Positions 43,136 to 51,186 of a DNA stretch of 64,000 nt are shown piece after piece. The stretch's first letter is position 1. Each line of letters starts with the position of its first letter. A program made the translations under genes and the position numbers. The notes under the pieces are model-generated. The model was not told the origin of the DNA and did no database searches. It worked only from the letters and a program-made list of their open reading frames with translations. The stretch covers positions 1-64,000 of the forward strand of contig CAZNRY010000002.1 of assembly GCA_964575675.1 (NCBI GenBank). The letters are read 5' to 3'. Origin of the DNA: CAZNRY01 sp964575675. Lineage in GTDB: Bacteria; Eisenbacteria; RBG-16-71-46; CAIMUX01; VGJL01.

Positions 43136-45415
43136 ATGGGCCTTTCGGGTTCCTCCGCGGTGTTGCTCGCCGCGATCGCCTACGGGGCCCCGCCCGAGTT
43201 GCTTCCGCCCCTGCCGAGGGAGATCACCCCCATTGCGACGTTTGGTGAGATCGCTCCGGGCGTCTCCCATCCTGGGATCGACCTCCCGACGAATGGACGG
43301 GTCTCTCCGATCGCCGCCGCATCTGATGGGGAGATTGCGCGAGTGCGCGTTTCAGGCGGGGGATACGGGCGGGCCCTGCACCTCTCCCTGCCGGATGGCA
43401 GGGAGATCGTCTACGCGCACCTCTCTCGGTTCTCGGCGGCCGTTGAGGAATCGTGCGGGGCGATCCAGGTGCGGGGGGGCGCCTATGAGTTGGACTGGCA
43501 TCCTCCGGCGGGCCTCTTCAAGGTCCTTCGGGGCGCGCTGCTTGGGTTTTCGGGAGAGACGGAGGACGGCAGGCCGATTCTTCACCTGGAGGTCCGCGAA
43601 GGCGGGACGCCGCGGAATCCGCTGAGATCGGGCTTCCTCTGGCCCGATCGGATCTCCCCGCGGATCGAGGCCCTGCGATTCGTCCCCCTGGGCCCTTCGG
43701 CGCGCGTCAATGGACGGCTCGCCGCCTGCGACGTGGCGGTCACCCACGGCGTCGGCGCCTTCAGCGGCGTCGCGGCGGTTCTCTGGGGGCCGGTTGGTTT
43801 GATTTGTGAGAGCGCGGACGCGAGCTACGGTCAAAAATCCTCGCCGTGGCAGGTCTGTCTGGAGGTCGACGGGGTTGCGGCCTACTGCGCCGACGTGGGA
43901 ATGCGCCTAGGTCCAGGCTGGAACCCCGAGCGCCCGGAGCCCGAAGCGCCGAGTCGCCTCCAACAGCGGCTCTACGACCCGATGGAGGGGGATCGGGGGC
44001 GTCTCGCCTGTGGGAGCGAACTGAAGGAGGGGACGCATCGCATCCGCATCATCTCCCGCGACGCCGCGGCCAACGCCGATACGGTCGACCTGACCGTCCT
44101 CGTTCAACCTACGCCCCGCGTGCGAGAATGGATGGCGCGACCCTTGGAGAAGAGCGCTTGGGATCTCGCGGTCCTCGTCGACCCGGTGGGCGGGGAAGAT
44201 CCGGAGAGAATCCGGCTTTGGGTGGATCTAACGGAGGACGGCAGGCGCTTTCCCGTACGAACGCTTCTCGGACATCTCGGCTCGGGGTGGTTTCTCGGGG
44301 AGATTGCTCCCCTCGTGCCTGCCGGCCGAATCGGGCTTCGGGTCCGCCTGCGTACCCCCTCGGGGCTCGAGGCATGGGAAGCGGTGCAGAGCCTCGATCC
44401 GAGCGGGCTCTGCTCGGAGGCCGCTTTCGATACGCCCGTGGTCGTCGGGGCACCGCGGTGGATCACGATGTCGTGGCGGAATGGCTGCATCCCGTCCCGA
44501 GAACCCTCCGCGAGGCTCTTGCTCCGGGGCGCCGTGATCCAGTGCGCGTTCTCCGAGATTCCGCCCGAAGAGAATGACCCGCCGGCGTGGCGTTTCGCAG
44601 CGCCGGCGCGGGGTGGAGCGACCGGCGCCTCGCCGCGATTGGAACTGACCGTCGATGGAAAGCTCCACCGTTGGGATCTGCGGAGCGTCTTCCTCGCCAC
44701 GCCGAGGGGCGACCTGATGTGGATCAGTCCGGACAGCGCGTTGACGCTCGAGGTGGCCGCTGGTACTTTCTACAGGCCCGTCTGGTTGGCCTGGACGCGA
44801 ACCCTCATGCCCTGGGGTGGGCGGGTCCGGGACGAGGGCCGGATCATCGGCCGCTCCTGGTCCGAGCAGGACGAGGTGCTGGTCGTGCGGAGCGATGCGC
44901 ATGTGATCGGGCCCGCCGGCGCCGACATGGATGGACCCTTCCGGGTCTCGCTTCGGCCCCATCGGCAACCTCAGACGGAGGAGGAATCGCGCCGACTAAG
45001 AGTTTTCGGACGGTCCGCTCCGCTCGGCGCCTGGGAGGCCCGCGCGGGACTCTGGACGGGCAGGTCGGTCGTCGCTGTCGTGGATCGTCTAGAGGAGTGG
45101 ATCATTCTCGAGGACCAATCGGAGCCGTGGATCTACGGGATGGATCCAGCGGCGGGGTCGCGGAGGAGCGGGGGCATCGCGGATCTGCGCGCAAGAATTC
45201 GCGAGGAAGGATCGGGAATCCGCGTTGACGAGTTGAAGATCCTGTTGGACGGCAAGAGAGTCCCGGCCGAGTGGAATCCCTGGTCGCGCAGCATCCGGGC
45301 AGCGGCGCCGGGAGCGATCGCACCGGGGGATCATCGCTGGGAAGTTCGCGCGACCGATGAGGCCGGCAACGAGGCGCGCCGAAGCGCCGAGTTCACACTG
45401 ATCGACCGGCCATAG
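43136..45415 (+). CDS. Secreted M23 (LytM)-like protein with long C-terminal beta region
   Basis: A 759-residue protein. The short N-terminal hydrophobic segment is a weak signal. Residues ~25-170 resemble an M23/LytM domain: HPGIDLPTNGRVSPIAA, the HLSR block and PILHLEVREGG correspond to the H-x3-D, H and HxH-type metal positions, though the last reads H-L-E rather than HxH, so zinc peptidase activity is doubtful. The remainder is beta-rich without a recognised family and ends in an Ig-like domain. The ATG lacks a good ribosome-binding site, so the start is uncertain. It is followed 14 bp later by accA. An envelope role is likely. Confidence 0.65.
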   Translation: MGLSGSSAVLLAAIAYGAPPELLPPLPREITPIATFGEIAPGVSHPGIDLPTNGRVSPIAAASDGEIARVRVSGGGYGRALHLSLPDGREIVYAHLSRFSAAVEESCGAIQVRGGAYELDWHPPAGLFKVLRGALLGFSGETEDGRPILHLEVREGGTPRNPLRSGFLWPDRISPRIEALRFVPLGPSARVNGRLAACDVAVTHGVGAFSGVAAVLWGPVGLICESADASYGQKSSPWQVCLEVDGVAAYCADVGMRLGPGWNPERPEPEAPSRLQQRLYDPMEGDRGRLACGSELKEGTHRIRIISRDAAANADTVDLTVLVQPTPRVREWMARPLEKSAWDLAVLVDPVGGEDPERIRLWVDLTEDGRRFPVRTLLGHLGSGWFLGEIAPLVPAGRIGLRVRLRTPSGLEAWEAVQSLDPSGLCSEAAFDTPVVVGAPRWITMSWRNGCIPSREPSARLLLRGAVIQCAFSEIPPEENDPPAWRFAAPARGGATGASPRLELTVDGKLHRWDLRSVFLATPRGDLMWISPDSALTLEVAAGTFYRPVWLAWTRTLMPWGGRVRDEGRIIGRSWSEQDEVLVVRSDAHVIGPAGADMDGPFRVSLRPHRQPQTEEESRRLRVFGRSAPLGAWEARAGLWTGRSVVAVVDRLEEWIILEDQSEPWIYGMDPAAGSRRSGGIADLRARIREEGSGIRVDELKILLDGKRVPAEWNPWSRSIRAAAPGAIAPGDHRWEVRATDEAGNEARRSAEFTLIDRP

Positions 45416-45429
45416 CGGAAGGAGTGGGC

Positions 45430-46392
45430 ATGGAGACCGGGTGGCTCGAGTTCGAGAAGCCGATCATCGAGTTGGAGCAAAAACTCGATGACCTCCGGGT
45501 GTTCGCCGACAAGGAGCACCTCGAGTTCAGCGATGAGCTCCAGAAGTTGGAGGCGCGGGCCGCCAAGCTGCGCGAGGAGACCTACGCGAATCTGACGACA
45601 TGGCAGCGCGTGCAGATCGCCCGGCATCCCCGCCGGCCGTACACGATGGATTATGTACAGAGGGTCTTCACCGATTTCACGGAGCTGCACGGCGACCGGC
45701 GCTTCGGCGAAGACCGGGCGATCGTCGGTGGGCTGGCACGGTTCGAAGGGCGACCGGTAATGATCGTCGGGCATCAGAAGGGGAAGAACACCAAAGAGAA
45801 CCTTCTACGGAATTTTGGAATGCCCCACCCTGAGGGGTACAGGAAGGCGCTCCGTCTGATGCACATGGCGGAGAAGTTTCGCAACCCGATCATCTGTTTC
45901 ATCGACACTCCGGGGGCTTTCCCTGGAATCGGCGCCGAGGAACGCGGACAGGCCGAGGCGATCGCCCGAAACATCATGGAGATCTCGCTGATCAGGGTTC
46001 CGATCCTGATTCTCGTGATCGGCGAGGGGGGATCCGGCGGGGCGCTGGCGATCGCCGTCGGCGACGAGGTCCTCATGTTCGAGAATGCGATCTACTCCGT
46101 CATATCGCCTGAAGGGTGCGCCGCAATCCTCTGGAAGGACCAGTCGAAGGCGCAGGAGGCGGCCGAAGCGCTCCGTTTGACTGCCAAGGATCTCGAGGCT
46201 CTGGGCGTGATTACCCGGCTCGTCGCCGAACCCCTGGGGGGAGCGCACCGAGGCGTCGATGCGATGGCAGAGACGCTTCGCGGGGAGATTCGGGCGAGCC
46301 TGGATCGGCTGACGGCGCTGCCGACGGACGACCTGCTCCGGCGGCGCCACGAGATGTTCCGGAAGATGGGGGTATTCGCGGAGAATCGATAG
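45430..46392 (+). CDS. accA: Acetyl-CoA carboxylase carboxyltransferase alpha subunit
   Basis: A 320-residue CT alpha subunit carrying the oxyanion and CoA-binding part. PIICFIDTPGAFPGIGAEERGQAEA and IGEGGSGGALAIAVGD are signatures. With AccD it transfers CO2 from biotin to acetyl-CoA in fatty acid synthesis. AAGGAG lies 5 nt before ATG 45430; GTG 45424 overlaps that site and is rejected. accD is not in the window. Confidence 0.95.
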   Translation: METGWLEFEKPIIELEQKLDDLRVFADKEHLEFSDELQKLEARAAKLREETYANLTTWQRVQIARHPRRPYTMDYVQRVFTDFTELHGDRRFGEDRAIVGGLARFEGRPVMIVGHQKGKNTKENLLRNFGMPHPEGYRKALRLMHMAEKFRNPIICFIDTPGAFPGIGAEERGQAEAIARNIMEISLIRVPILILVIGEGGSGGALAIAVGDEVLMFENAIYSVISPEGCAAILWKDQSKAQEAAEALRLTAKDLEALGVITRLVAEPLGGAHRGVDAMAETLRGEIRASLDRLTALPTDDLLRRRHEMFRKMGVFAENR

Positions 46393-46478
46393 CGTTCCGG
46401 GGTTCGTTGACCTCCAGGGGAGCTGTTGTTAGGCTGGACGCAAGAGTCCCGCGTCCCCGCCGGGCTTAGGGAGGAACG

Positions 46479-46679
46479 ATGCTCTCGAAGGAACTCTTGG
46501 AAATCCTCGTTTGTCCGCGATGCAAGGGAGATCTCGAGTATGACACGGAGCAACAGCGGCTCCGGTGCCATCCCTGCCGCTTGGCCTACCCGATTCAAGA
46601 TGACATCCCGATCATGTTGATCGAAGAGGCAGAACCGTTCGACCCGCCGCCCTCCGCCGACTCGAAGGGAGGGTCTTGA
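46479..46679 (+). CDS. Trm112/YcaR-like zinc-ribbon protein
   Basis: A 66-residue protein with one zinc knuckle pair: Cys12 and Cys15 (VCPRC) and Cys30 and Cys33 (RCHPC), followed by the family-typical LAYPIQDDIPIML. Bacterial Trm112-like proteins act as small activating partners of methyltransferases or other enzymes; the partner here is unknown. ATG has a GGGAGGAACG site. Its TGA lies 1 bp before a probable CTG start of the C25 gene. Confidence 0.88.
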   Translation: MLSKELLEILVCPRCKGDLEYDTEQQRLRCHPCRLAYPIQDDIPIMLIEEAEPFDPPPSADSKGGS

Positions 46680-46680
46680 T

Positions 46681-49600
46681 CTGCGCCCCCCGCAGGTCGG
46701 TCTTGCCCTCTGTCTCGTCCTCGCAGTGGGCCTCGGGGCGCCGGGGGCGCGCGCATCGATCGAGGGGCTAGAGGAGCCGCAGGCCACACCGGACGGCGTG
46801 ACCTTCGTCCTCTCTGCTCCCGAGGGGACCGGGCGAATCGTCCGGGAGGATGGGGAGTTGCCCCGCCTCGATGTGGCAGGGATCCCGTCCATCTGCGAGC
46901 GCGGGGGTTGGTTGCTCCCTGCGCGATCGGTCTGGGTGGGGATCCCGCGCGAGGGAGGAGTCGAGGTCTCGTTCGATCCTCTCGACCGCTCGCCCCTCCG
47001 CCTGGATGAGGGCGGCGGTAGTCAGTTGCCCCTCGGGTTGCTTGGGCGCGGTTCCGTAGAGGTAGGGCCTCCCAGTTGGATTCGCAATCAGAGGGTCGTC
47101 GCCGTGACGTGGATCCCCCTCGTCCCCGCGGCGGGCGATGCCGCGTGGGAGGGCGGGGTCCGAATACGCCTCCGCTTCCAGGGCGCGAGAGACGCCGCCC
47201 CGGCGCCCGTGGGACGGGATTCCTGGGAGCAGCTCTACGCGGATCTCCTCGTCAACTACGAACAGGCCCGCTCCTGGAGGCGCGCGGGGATCGCCCGCCC
47301 GCGGGCGCGGGGCGATTCATTCTCGACGACGGACAATCCCTGGTTCCGCATCGAGGTCGCGAGCCACGGCGTATACGCGATCGAAGGTGCGGACCTGCAG
47401 GCGGCCGGACTGGGGGATCTCTCCCAGATCGTACCCGAGAAGCTCCGGCTCTTCACGGGAAGCGGTCTGAGCCTGCCCGAGGACGCCTCCGTGGCGGATG
47501 TCCCCGCCTGGTTAAACGAGATCGCGATCCACTTGGATGGGATGAACGACGGTCGGTTCGAACCCCAAGACAAGATCCTATTCCGGGGGCTCGGACCCGA
47601 CGGCTGGTACGGCGAGTTCGGGCAGCCGGATCACGCCTACGAACGGTACCGGACCGATGAGTTCTCTTCCGTCAACACATACTGGCTGAGCTGGGGGGAC
47701 TTCACCGGAGAGGCGCTTCGCTGGACCGAGTCGGCGGGCCTTCCGGTCCCGGATCCGATTCTGACCGAAGCGCGCGCCCGGATCCACTATGAGAGGAATC
47801 AGATCTGGGATCCGACGCCCTCGGAGATGTCGACCGGCAGCGCCCCTTACCCATCCAATCTGCCGGCTTGGGAGAGATGGTACTGGCTGCAAGTGATTGC
47901 GACGTCCCGCGAGACCCGCTCTCGGATCGACTTCACCGTGCCCGACCCGGTCTCGGGGAGCACGGGGAGATTCCTCGCGCGGGTATGGGGGGCATCGTGG
48001 GATTTCTCGACCACGTTCAGGGACCACTATGCGCGCCTGATCATCGGAAGCGACTCGGTTGAGGTTTCGTGGGACGACAAGGTCCATCGCGATCTCGTGC
48101 TGCAGGACCTGCCTCTCGAAGGGGAGGAGCACGAGCTCATCTTGACGGCCCCGTACAAGTCGGATCCGAACCCCAACGTGTTTCGCCAGGATCGGTGGTA
48201 CCTCGCGTGGTTCGAGGTCGACTACCAGCGGAAACTCGTCGCGCGGGGTGACAGCCTGGATTTCGTCGTTGATCCCGGCTCTTCGCGAAGAGGATTTGCG
48301 GTGAGCGGGATCTCCGACACGGCCGCAACGGCGATCCTCGATGTCACCGATCCCCTCATGCCCCGCCCGATCGCCCCCGCGTGGGAGCGGGAAGGCAACT
48401 TCCACCGCGCGATTTTTGGGGTTGATCCTCTGGCGAGCGCCGAGCGGCGCATCGCGGTCGTGAACTTGGACGCGGCGCGCACGCCCCGGATCACGATCGA
48501 TGCGCCCCCGCCGGCGGGATACTTGCGCGATCGCCGCGATGCCGTCGACTACATCCTGATCACGCACGCATCCTACGGGGAGGCTGCCGAGATCCTCGCC
48601 TCGTGGAGGCGCGAGCACTCGGGGGAAGGGAATGGTTTTCGTGTCGCCATCGTCGACGTGCAGGACATCTACGACGAGTTCTCGGCCGGCCGGCTCGACC
48701 CGACGGCGATCCGCAACTTCCTTCGCGTCGCGTTCGAGCAGTGGAACGGCGGGGACCCCTCCGCCGCTCCAGCCTATGTCCTCCTTCTGGGGGATACGAC
48801 CTTCGACTTCCGGGATCGGCTGAAGCAAGGGGCGTGGGTTACGGTGCCGACCTACGAGGGGTTCTATGACGCGAGCCTCATGCGCACGGTCTATTCCCCG
48901 CAGTTCGCATCGGACGATTGGTTCGTGCTCTACGACCCATTCCCCGATCCTTCGCTCGACATGGCGATCGGGCGGCTGCCCGCCGACACGCCCGCGCGCG
49001 CGTTGGCGATGGTGGAGAAGGTGCGCAACTACGAGTCGACGCAGGACACGGGGTCCTGGCGGCAGCGGGCTACCTTGGTTGCCGACGATGTCTGCCAGGG
49101 GCTCCGCTGCGACTATCCCCTCATGTTTACGCACACGCGGCAGACCGAAGCTCTCGCCGACGATGTGCTCCCAGTCGGCCTCGAGCGTGACCGCGTCTAC
49201 CTTTACGAGTACGGGAACGAGTGCATCTATGACCGGAAGCCGGTGGCGGCGGCCGCCCTCAGGAAGAGCATCGACGACGGGACCCTGATCGTTAACTACA
49301 CGGGGCACGGCAGCGAGGTGCAGCTCGCCGACGAGAAGATCCTTGAGCCGTCCGGCGTGGCCAGCATGACGAATGCCGACCGCCTCTTCTTCTTCCTCAC
49401 GGCATCCTGCTCGGTCGGGAAGTTCGATTTTGCGGGAGAAGGACTGAGCGAGGCGTTGGTTCGCAGACCCGGGGGAGGGGCGATCGCGGCGCTTTCCGCC
49501 ACGGCCGTTGCCTACTCGCCCAGCAACGCGGAGCTGAACCGACAGTTCTTCCTGGGGACGTTTCCGGATCGCGATTTTGCGCGATCAAGGCCGCTCGGCG

Positions 49601-50793
49601 AGGCTCTGGTCCGGGCGAAGATCGTGATGGGGGCCTTCTCGGCGCTGAACAACCGGCGGTATCCGCTTCTTGGGGATCCTGCCGTCCGGCTGAGCGCGAC
49701 GCCGTCGAGTATCCGAATGCAGGTCGAGACCGTGCGTGCGGCCGGGGCCGTCGCGCCGGACACCTTGATGCGGGGGGCCCGCGTGGTTCTGCGGGGGCAA
49801 GTGGTCGACGGCGCGGGTTCGATCATCGATGATTTCCGGGGAGCCGTGAACCTCCGCGTTTACGATGCGGAGATCCGTCGGGACGAGACGGCCGATTGCC
49901 GGGAATCGCGATTCCAAGCGACGTACAACCTGACCGGAGCGGCGATCCTTCGTCAAACGGCCGCGGTCGAGAATGGCCGGTTCGAGATCTCATTCGTCAC
50001 GCCGGCAGTCCTACGGAGCGGCGTCCGTGGGTGGGGGCAGATCTACGGCTACGCGCTATCGGAAGACGGTCGCAGCGCAAGCGGCGGGCTCGACAGCCTC
50101 GTTGTAACCGAGAACCAGCCCCTGCTCGCCGATGACGGCGAGGGACCCCGGATCGTCCTGACCCCCGAGGGCGATCCCGAGCAACTCGCGTCCGGAGCCT
50201 TGTGGCGCGCCGTCCTGAGCGACTCGAGCGGGATCAACATCACACAGCTCGTCTCCAACCGCTCGGTGATCATGCAGATTGCCGAGGGAACGCGCCTGGC
50301 CCATGTGGAGGACCTCTCCGACTCGGTGAGGTTCTCGGAAGGGTACGCGGAAGGGCACCTGAGGTTCCGGTTGCCTGAGGGACTGGCCGGCGGGCGGCGC
50401 TACCGGCTGACCCTGTCGGCCTCCGACAACTTGAACCAGGGCGGCTCCGCTTCGGCGGACTTCTACCTGGTCGAGGGCGCCGGGAGCGGACTGACCCTCG
50501 ATCGCGTTTTCAACGTTCCGAATCCGACCGAGGGCGCAACGACCTTCTTCGTCGAAATGAGCCAGCAGGCCGAGATTACGATTCGGGTCTTCACGGTGGG
50601 GGGGCGGACGATCCGCGAGCTTCTTCCCGGGACACTTACCCCGTCCGAGGGACTCGAGAAGGGGATCTACTGGGACGGCAGGGACGCGGAGGGGGCCTCC
50701 CTTGCGAATGGCGTCTATTTCTACAAGGTCTCGATCCGGGGCAGGAACGGGGAGAAGCGGGATCGGGTTGAGCGGCTTGCTGTCCTCCGATGA
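46681..50793 (+). CDS. porU: PorU-like C25 (gingipain-family) peptidase with C-terminal sorting-type domain
   Basis: About 1370 residues. Residues ~1-25 form a signal peptide (VGLALCLVLAVGLGAPGARA). A PorU-type N-terminal beta region follows, then a C25 domain (~620-1000) with the catalytic His in NYTGHGSE and the catalytic Cys in LTASCSVGKFDFAG. The last ~90 residues are a FlgD/type-A-like domain ending NGVYFYKVSIRGRNGE. In the type IX secretion system PorU is the sortase that works with PorV; a PorV-like gene lies 3 kb downstream. The start is read as CTG 46681: AGGGAGGG lies 7 nt upstream, and the only standard start (GTG 46726) would cut the signal peptide in half. A gingipain-like protease is the alternative. 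Confidence 0.78.
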   Translation: MRPPQVGLALCLVLAVGLGAPGARASIEGLEEPQATPDGVTFVLSAPEGTGRIVREDGELPRLDVAGIPSICERGGWLLPARSVWVGIPREGGVEVSFDPLDRSPLRLDEGGGSQLPLGLLGRGSVEVGPPSWIRNQRVVAVTWIPLVPAAGDAAWEGGVRIRLRFQGARDAAPAPVGRDSWEQLYADLLVNYEQARSWRRAGIARPRARGDSFSTTDNPWFRIEVASHGVYAIEGADLQAAGLGDLSQIVPEKLRLFTGSGLSLPEDASVADVPAWLNEIAIHLDGMNDGRFEPQDKILFRGLGPDGWYGEFGQPDHAYERYRTDEFSSVNTYWLSWGDFTGEALRWTESAGLPVPDPILTEARARIHYERNQIWDPTPSEMSTGSAPYPSNLPAWERWYWLQVIATSRETRSRIDFTVPDPVSGSTGRFLARVWGASWDFSTTFRDHYARLIIGSDSVEVSWDDKVHRDLVLQDLPLEGEEHELILTAPYKSDPNPNVFRQDRWYLAWFEVDYQRKLVARGDSLDFVVDPGSSRRGFAVSGISDTAATAILDVTDPLMPRPIAPAWEREGNFHRAIFGVDPLASAERRIAVVNLDAARTPRITIDAPPPAGYLRDRRDAVDYILITHASYGEAAEILASWRREHSGEGNGFRVAIVDVQDIYDEFSAGRLDPTAIRNFLRVAFEQWNGGDPSAAPAYVLLLGDTTFDFRDRLKQGAWVTVPTYEGFYDASLMRTVYSPQFASDDWFVLYDPFPDPSLDMAIGRLPADTPARALAMVEKVRNYESTQDTGSWRQRATLVADDVCQGLRCDYPLMFTHTRQTEALADDVLPVGLERDRVYLYEYGNECIYDRKPVAAAALRKSIDDGTLIVNYTGHGSEVQLADEKILEPSGVASMTNADRLFFFLTASCSVGKFDFAGEGLSEALVRRPGGGAIAALSATAVAYSPSNAELNRQFFLGTFPDRDFARSRPLGEALVRAKIVMGAFSALNNRRYPLLGDPAVRLSATPSSIRMQVETVRAAGAVAPDTLMRGARVVLRGQVVDGAGSIIDDFRGAVNLRVYDAEIRRDETADCRESRFQATYNLTGAAILRQTAAVENGRFEISFVTPAVLRSGVRGWGQIYGYALSEDGRSASGGLDSLVVTENQPLLADDGEGPRIVLTPEGDPEQLASGALWRAVLSDSSGINITQLVSNRSVIMQIAEGTRLAHVEDLSDSVRFSEGYAEGHLRFRLPEGLAGGRRYRLTLSASDNLNQGGSASADFYLVEGAGSGLTLDRVFNVPNPTEGATTFFVEMSQQAEITIRVFTVGGRTIRELLPGTLTPSEGLEKGIYWDGRDAEGASLANGVYFYKVSIRGRNGEKRDRVERLAVLR

Positions 50794-50979
50794 TCGGACC
50801 CGGGGGCTGGGCGGGGCGGGCGTCCAAGGGGCCCCTGCGCCTCATGCTGGCGTTGACACCTTCCGAGGCGGTTGGTAGACTCCTGAAGTTCGCGGTCGAA
50901 GAAGAATGATTCCGTCCGCACGCTGGAGGGCGCTCACAGACGCCCCGGCGAGGGGAAACCGGGAAAGGACCGAGCCTCG

Positions 50980-51075
50980 ATGGGTTGTGGGAAGAAGCGG
51001 AAGAGAAAAAAGATCGCCACGCACAAGCGGAAGAAGCGGCTCCGGAAGAACCGTCACAAGAAGCGGATTCGCTAG
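50980..51075 (+). CDS. 31-residue bS22/AURKAIP1-like basic ribosomal protein
   Basis: A tiny open frame encodes a very basic 31-residue peptide (begins MGCGKKRKRKKIATHKRKK and ends HKKRIR). The block ATHKRKKRLRKNRHKKR matches the small AURKAIP1/COX24-domain protein found in Bacteroidetes and relatives, thought to be part of the small ribosomal subunit. AAAGGA lies 10 nt before ATG. A strong terminator follows 36 bp downstream, so it is a discrete short transcript unit or the end of one. The assignment rests on sequence likeness recalled, not a search. Confidence 0.75.
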   Translation: MGCGKKRKRKKIATHKRKKRLRKNRHKKRIR

Positions 51076-51110
51076 CCGCGCGGGTTTCCCCACCGTGCAC
51101 GGACGTATGC

Positions 51111-51146
51111 AAACTCCGGGGTCCTTCCTGAGGACCTCGGAGTTTT
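51111..51146 (+). terminator. Rho-independent terminator after the bS22-like gene
   Basis: A 14-bp stem (51111-51124 with 51132-51145, one G-T pair) and a 7-nt loop, followed by a T run. It lies directly before the RNase R frame, whose first possible GTG is at 51148. Confidence 0.85.
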
Positions 51147-51186
51147 CGTGCGTGTTTTCCGGTGGTCCCGCGTTGGATTCGGCTTC

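Noticed and set aside
47578..49308. 576-codon minus-strand frame inside the C25 gene
   Set aside because: It is antisense to the conserved peptidase domain and contains no recognisable domain.
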